A stretch of 64,000 bases of DNA from NCBI GenBank assembly GCA_002355495.1, contig AP017424.1, forward strand, positions 992,001 to 1,056,000. Reading direction: 5' to 3'. The notes under the pieces are model-generated. The model did no database searches. It was not told where the DNA came from and saw nothing but the letters and a program-made list of their open reading frames with translations. Below, one piece after another: positions 63,003 through 64,000 of this stretch. Position 1 is the stretch's first letter. Each line of letters starts with the position of its first letter. Made by a program: the position numbers and the translations under genes. This stretch comes from Streptomyces laurentii (GTDB lineage: Bacteria > Actinomycetota > Actinomycetes > Streptomycetales > Streptomycetaceae).

Positions 63003-63182
63003 AGCCTCATACCTACCAGACGCCTCGGACACCCGGGCGGGTGCGGGATCAGCCAGGGCTGGCCGAATCGGCGCTCTGTCGGGCGCTCCCGCGCGAGTGG
63101 AAACGTGAAACAGCAGTGATCGTCTTGTTGCCGCCTCGCCGTCGGCTCCAGGCTGGCACACGGTACGAGGAGGGGAGCGCAC

Positions 63183-64000
63183 ATGGAATCGTGGGTGAGG
63201 TTCGGTCCCGAGCTGCGGCGTCGGCGGCTGGAGGCCGGGATGACGCTGGACGGCCTGGCGGCACGCGCGCACTACAGCAAGGCGCAGCTGAGCAAGGTGG
63301 AGACGGGGCGGCAGCGGCCGACGCCCGAGCTGGCGCGGTTGTGCGACGGCGCCGTCGGCGCGGGCGGCGAACTGGCCGCGCTGGTGCCGGCCGGGAGCGG
63401 TGCTGTGCGGCCGAGCCGACGGCTGGTGGTGACGGCCGGAGCGGCCTCCGCTCTCGCGCTGGGCGCTCCGTCGGCCGCTGCCGCGCAGGGACCGGGCACG
63501 GCTCCGGCACGGAGCGTCGCGGACACGGCCGTCCCGGAGGCGGCGGACGCGGTCGGCGGGCAGCTCCTCGACGGTGTGCAGGCGCTGTTCGATCAGTTCC
63601 GCAGGCTCGGGCAGACCGCCCCGGCCGCCGCCGTCCTGCCGGGGATCGCCGCGCAGACCCGGTCGCTGCCCGCCCTGGCGCTCGGCTCGGGTGCGCGTAC
63701 GGCACGCGGGTTGTACGTCCTGGCCTCCCGGTACGCCGAGTTCACCGGCTGGATGGCCCAGGAGAGCGGCGACGACACGGCGGCTCTGGCCTGGACCGAC
63801 CACGCCGTCGGGCTCGCCGAGGCCGCCGGAGACCGTGATCTCGCCGCGTACGCGCTCGTCCGCCGGGCTCTGATCGCCCTCTACGCCGGTGACGCCCGGG
63901 CCACCGTCGATCTCGTCCAGGCCGCCCAGAAGAGCCGGCTGCCCGCCCGCATCCGCGGGCTCGCGGCCCAGCGCGAGGCCCAGGGACACGCGCTGGCGGG
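63183..64000 (+). CDS. XRE-family HTH protein with internal hydrophobic segment (partial)
   Basis: Starts at ATG 63183 with a strong GAGGAGGGG site and runs off the window after 272 codons. The N-terminal XRE helix-turn-helix (about 5-62: FGPELRRRRLEAGMTLDGLA, HYSKAQLSKVETGRQRP) is followed by a Tat-like basic/hydrophobic stretch SRRLVVTAGAASALALGAPS (about 80-100), then an alpha-helical region of TPR character. In Streptomyces such HTH-plus-solenoid proteins are common pathway-specific or signalling regulators. The hydrophobic segment suggests membrane association. It is divergent from priA with 180 nt between. Confidence 0.8.
   Translation, partial: MESWVRFGPELRRRRLEAGMTLDGLAARAHYSKAQLSKVETGRQRPTPELARLCDGAVGAGGELAALVPAGSGAVRPSRRLVVTAGAASALALGAPSAAAAQGPGTAPARSVADTAVPEAADAVGGQLLDGVQALFDQFRRLGQTAPAAAVLPGIAAQTRSLPALALGSGARTARGLYVLASRYAEFTGWMAQESGDDTAALAWTDHAVGLAEAAGDRDLAAYALVRRALIALYAGDARATVDLVQAAQKSRLPARIRGLAAQREAQGHALA

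Overview
The window is chromosomal DNA of a Streptomyces or very close relative. The evidence is very high GC with G/C third positions, almost no TTA codons, frequent GTG/TTG starts, GC-rich hairpin terminators without U-tracts, and a set of actinobacterial marker genes (rbpA, fxsA, ppm, guaB1, the degenerate actinobacterial priA, and a chitinase promoter with 12-bp direct repeats). There is no phage block, transposase, rRNA or tRNA that I can recognise. The region looks like stable core chromosome with a few accessory genes embedded in it.

Layout. 1-7 kb: the end of a membrane protein, HEAT and ankyrin proteins, a small SpdD-like protein with a TraB/FtsK-like ATPase, and the divergent MocR regulator/YczE membrane-protein pair. 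7-18.7 kb: glycerophosphodiester phosphodiesterase, an Atg22-like MFS carrier, rbpA (RNA polymerase-binding protein, with a sigma-R promoter), fxsA, polyprenol-phosphate mannose synthase, an amidohydrolase, an Lrp regulator, small conserved proteins, an acyl-CoA dehydrogenase, and an old-yellow-enzyme reductase divergent from a MarR gene. 18.8-26.5 kb: an accessory stretch of secreted proteins. It holds a pseudo-protease/lectin/FG-GAP protein and a two-domain nuclease that share a homologous upstream leader, a decayed gene, a C39-type peptidase and a small P-loop kinase. 26.5-31.3 kb: a promoter plus structured short transcript, an EccA-like AAA+ ATPase with a TTA codon, and two CorC/HlyC-type CBS transporters.

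31.5-38 kb: an eight-gene minus-strand run, ribD-ribE-ribM-ribBA-ribH-hisE-hisG-PH-domain protein, headed by an FMN riboswitch. It covers riboflavin synthesis and uptake plus two histidine-pathway steps. 38-45.8 kb: a GH18 chitinase, an 11-copy 15-bp minisatellite, a ROK regulator divergent from an MFS carrier, an NCS2 nucleobase permease and a DUF5995 protein. 45.8-51.7 kb: FAD amine oxidase, nitrilase-fold amidohydrolase, amino-acid permease and Lrp regulator, plausibly one amino-acid catabolic regulon; a MITE-like inverted-repeat element lies in this block. 51.9-64 kb: G-rich minisatellites, guaB1 (GMP reductase family), a lipoprotein RNase Sa-like enzyme overlapping its barstar-like inhibitor, a SorC regulator, rpe, rsmB, a small protein apparently starting at CTG, fmt, an HTH protein, priA, and the start of an XRE-type regulator cut by the window end.

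Limits: all family assignments come from reading motifs and remembered families. No similarity search or structure prediction was run. Promoters and terminators are pattern matches.
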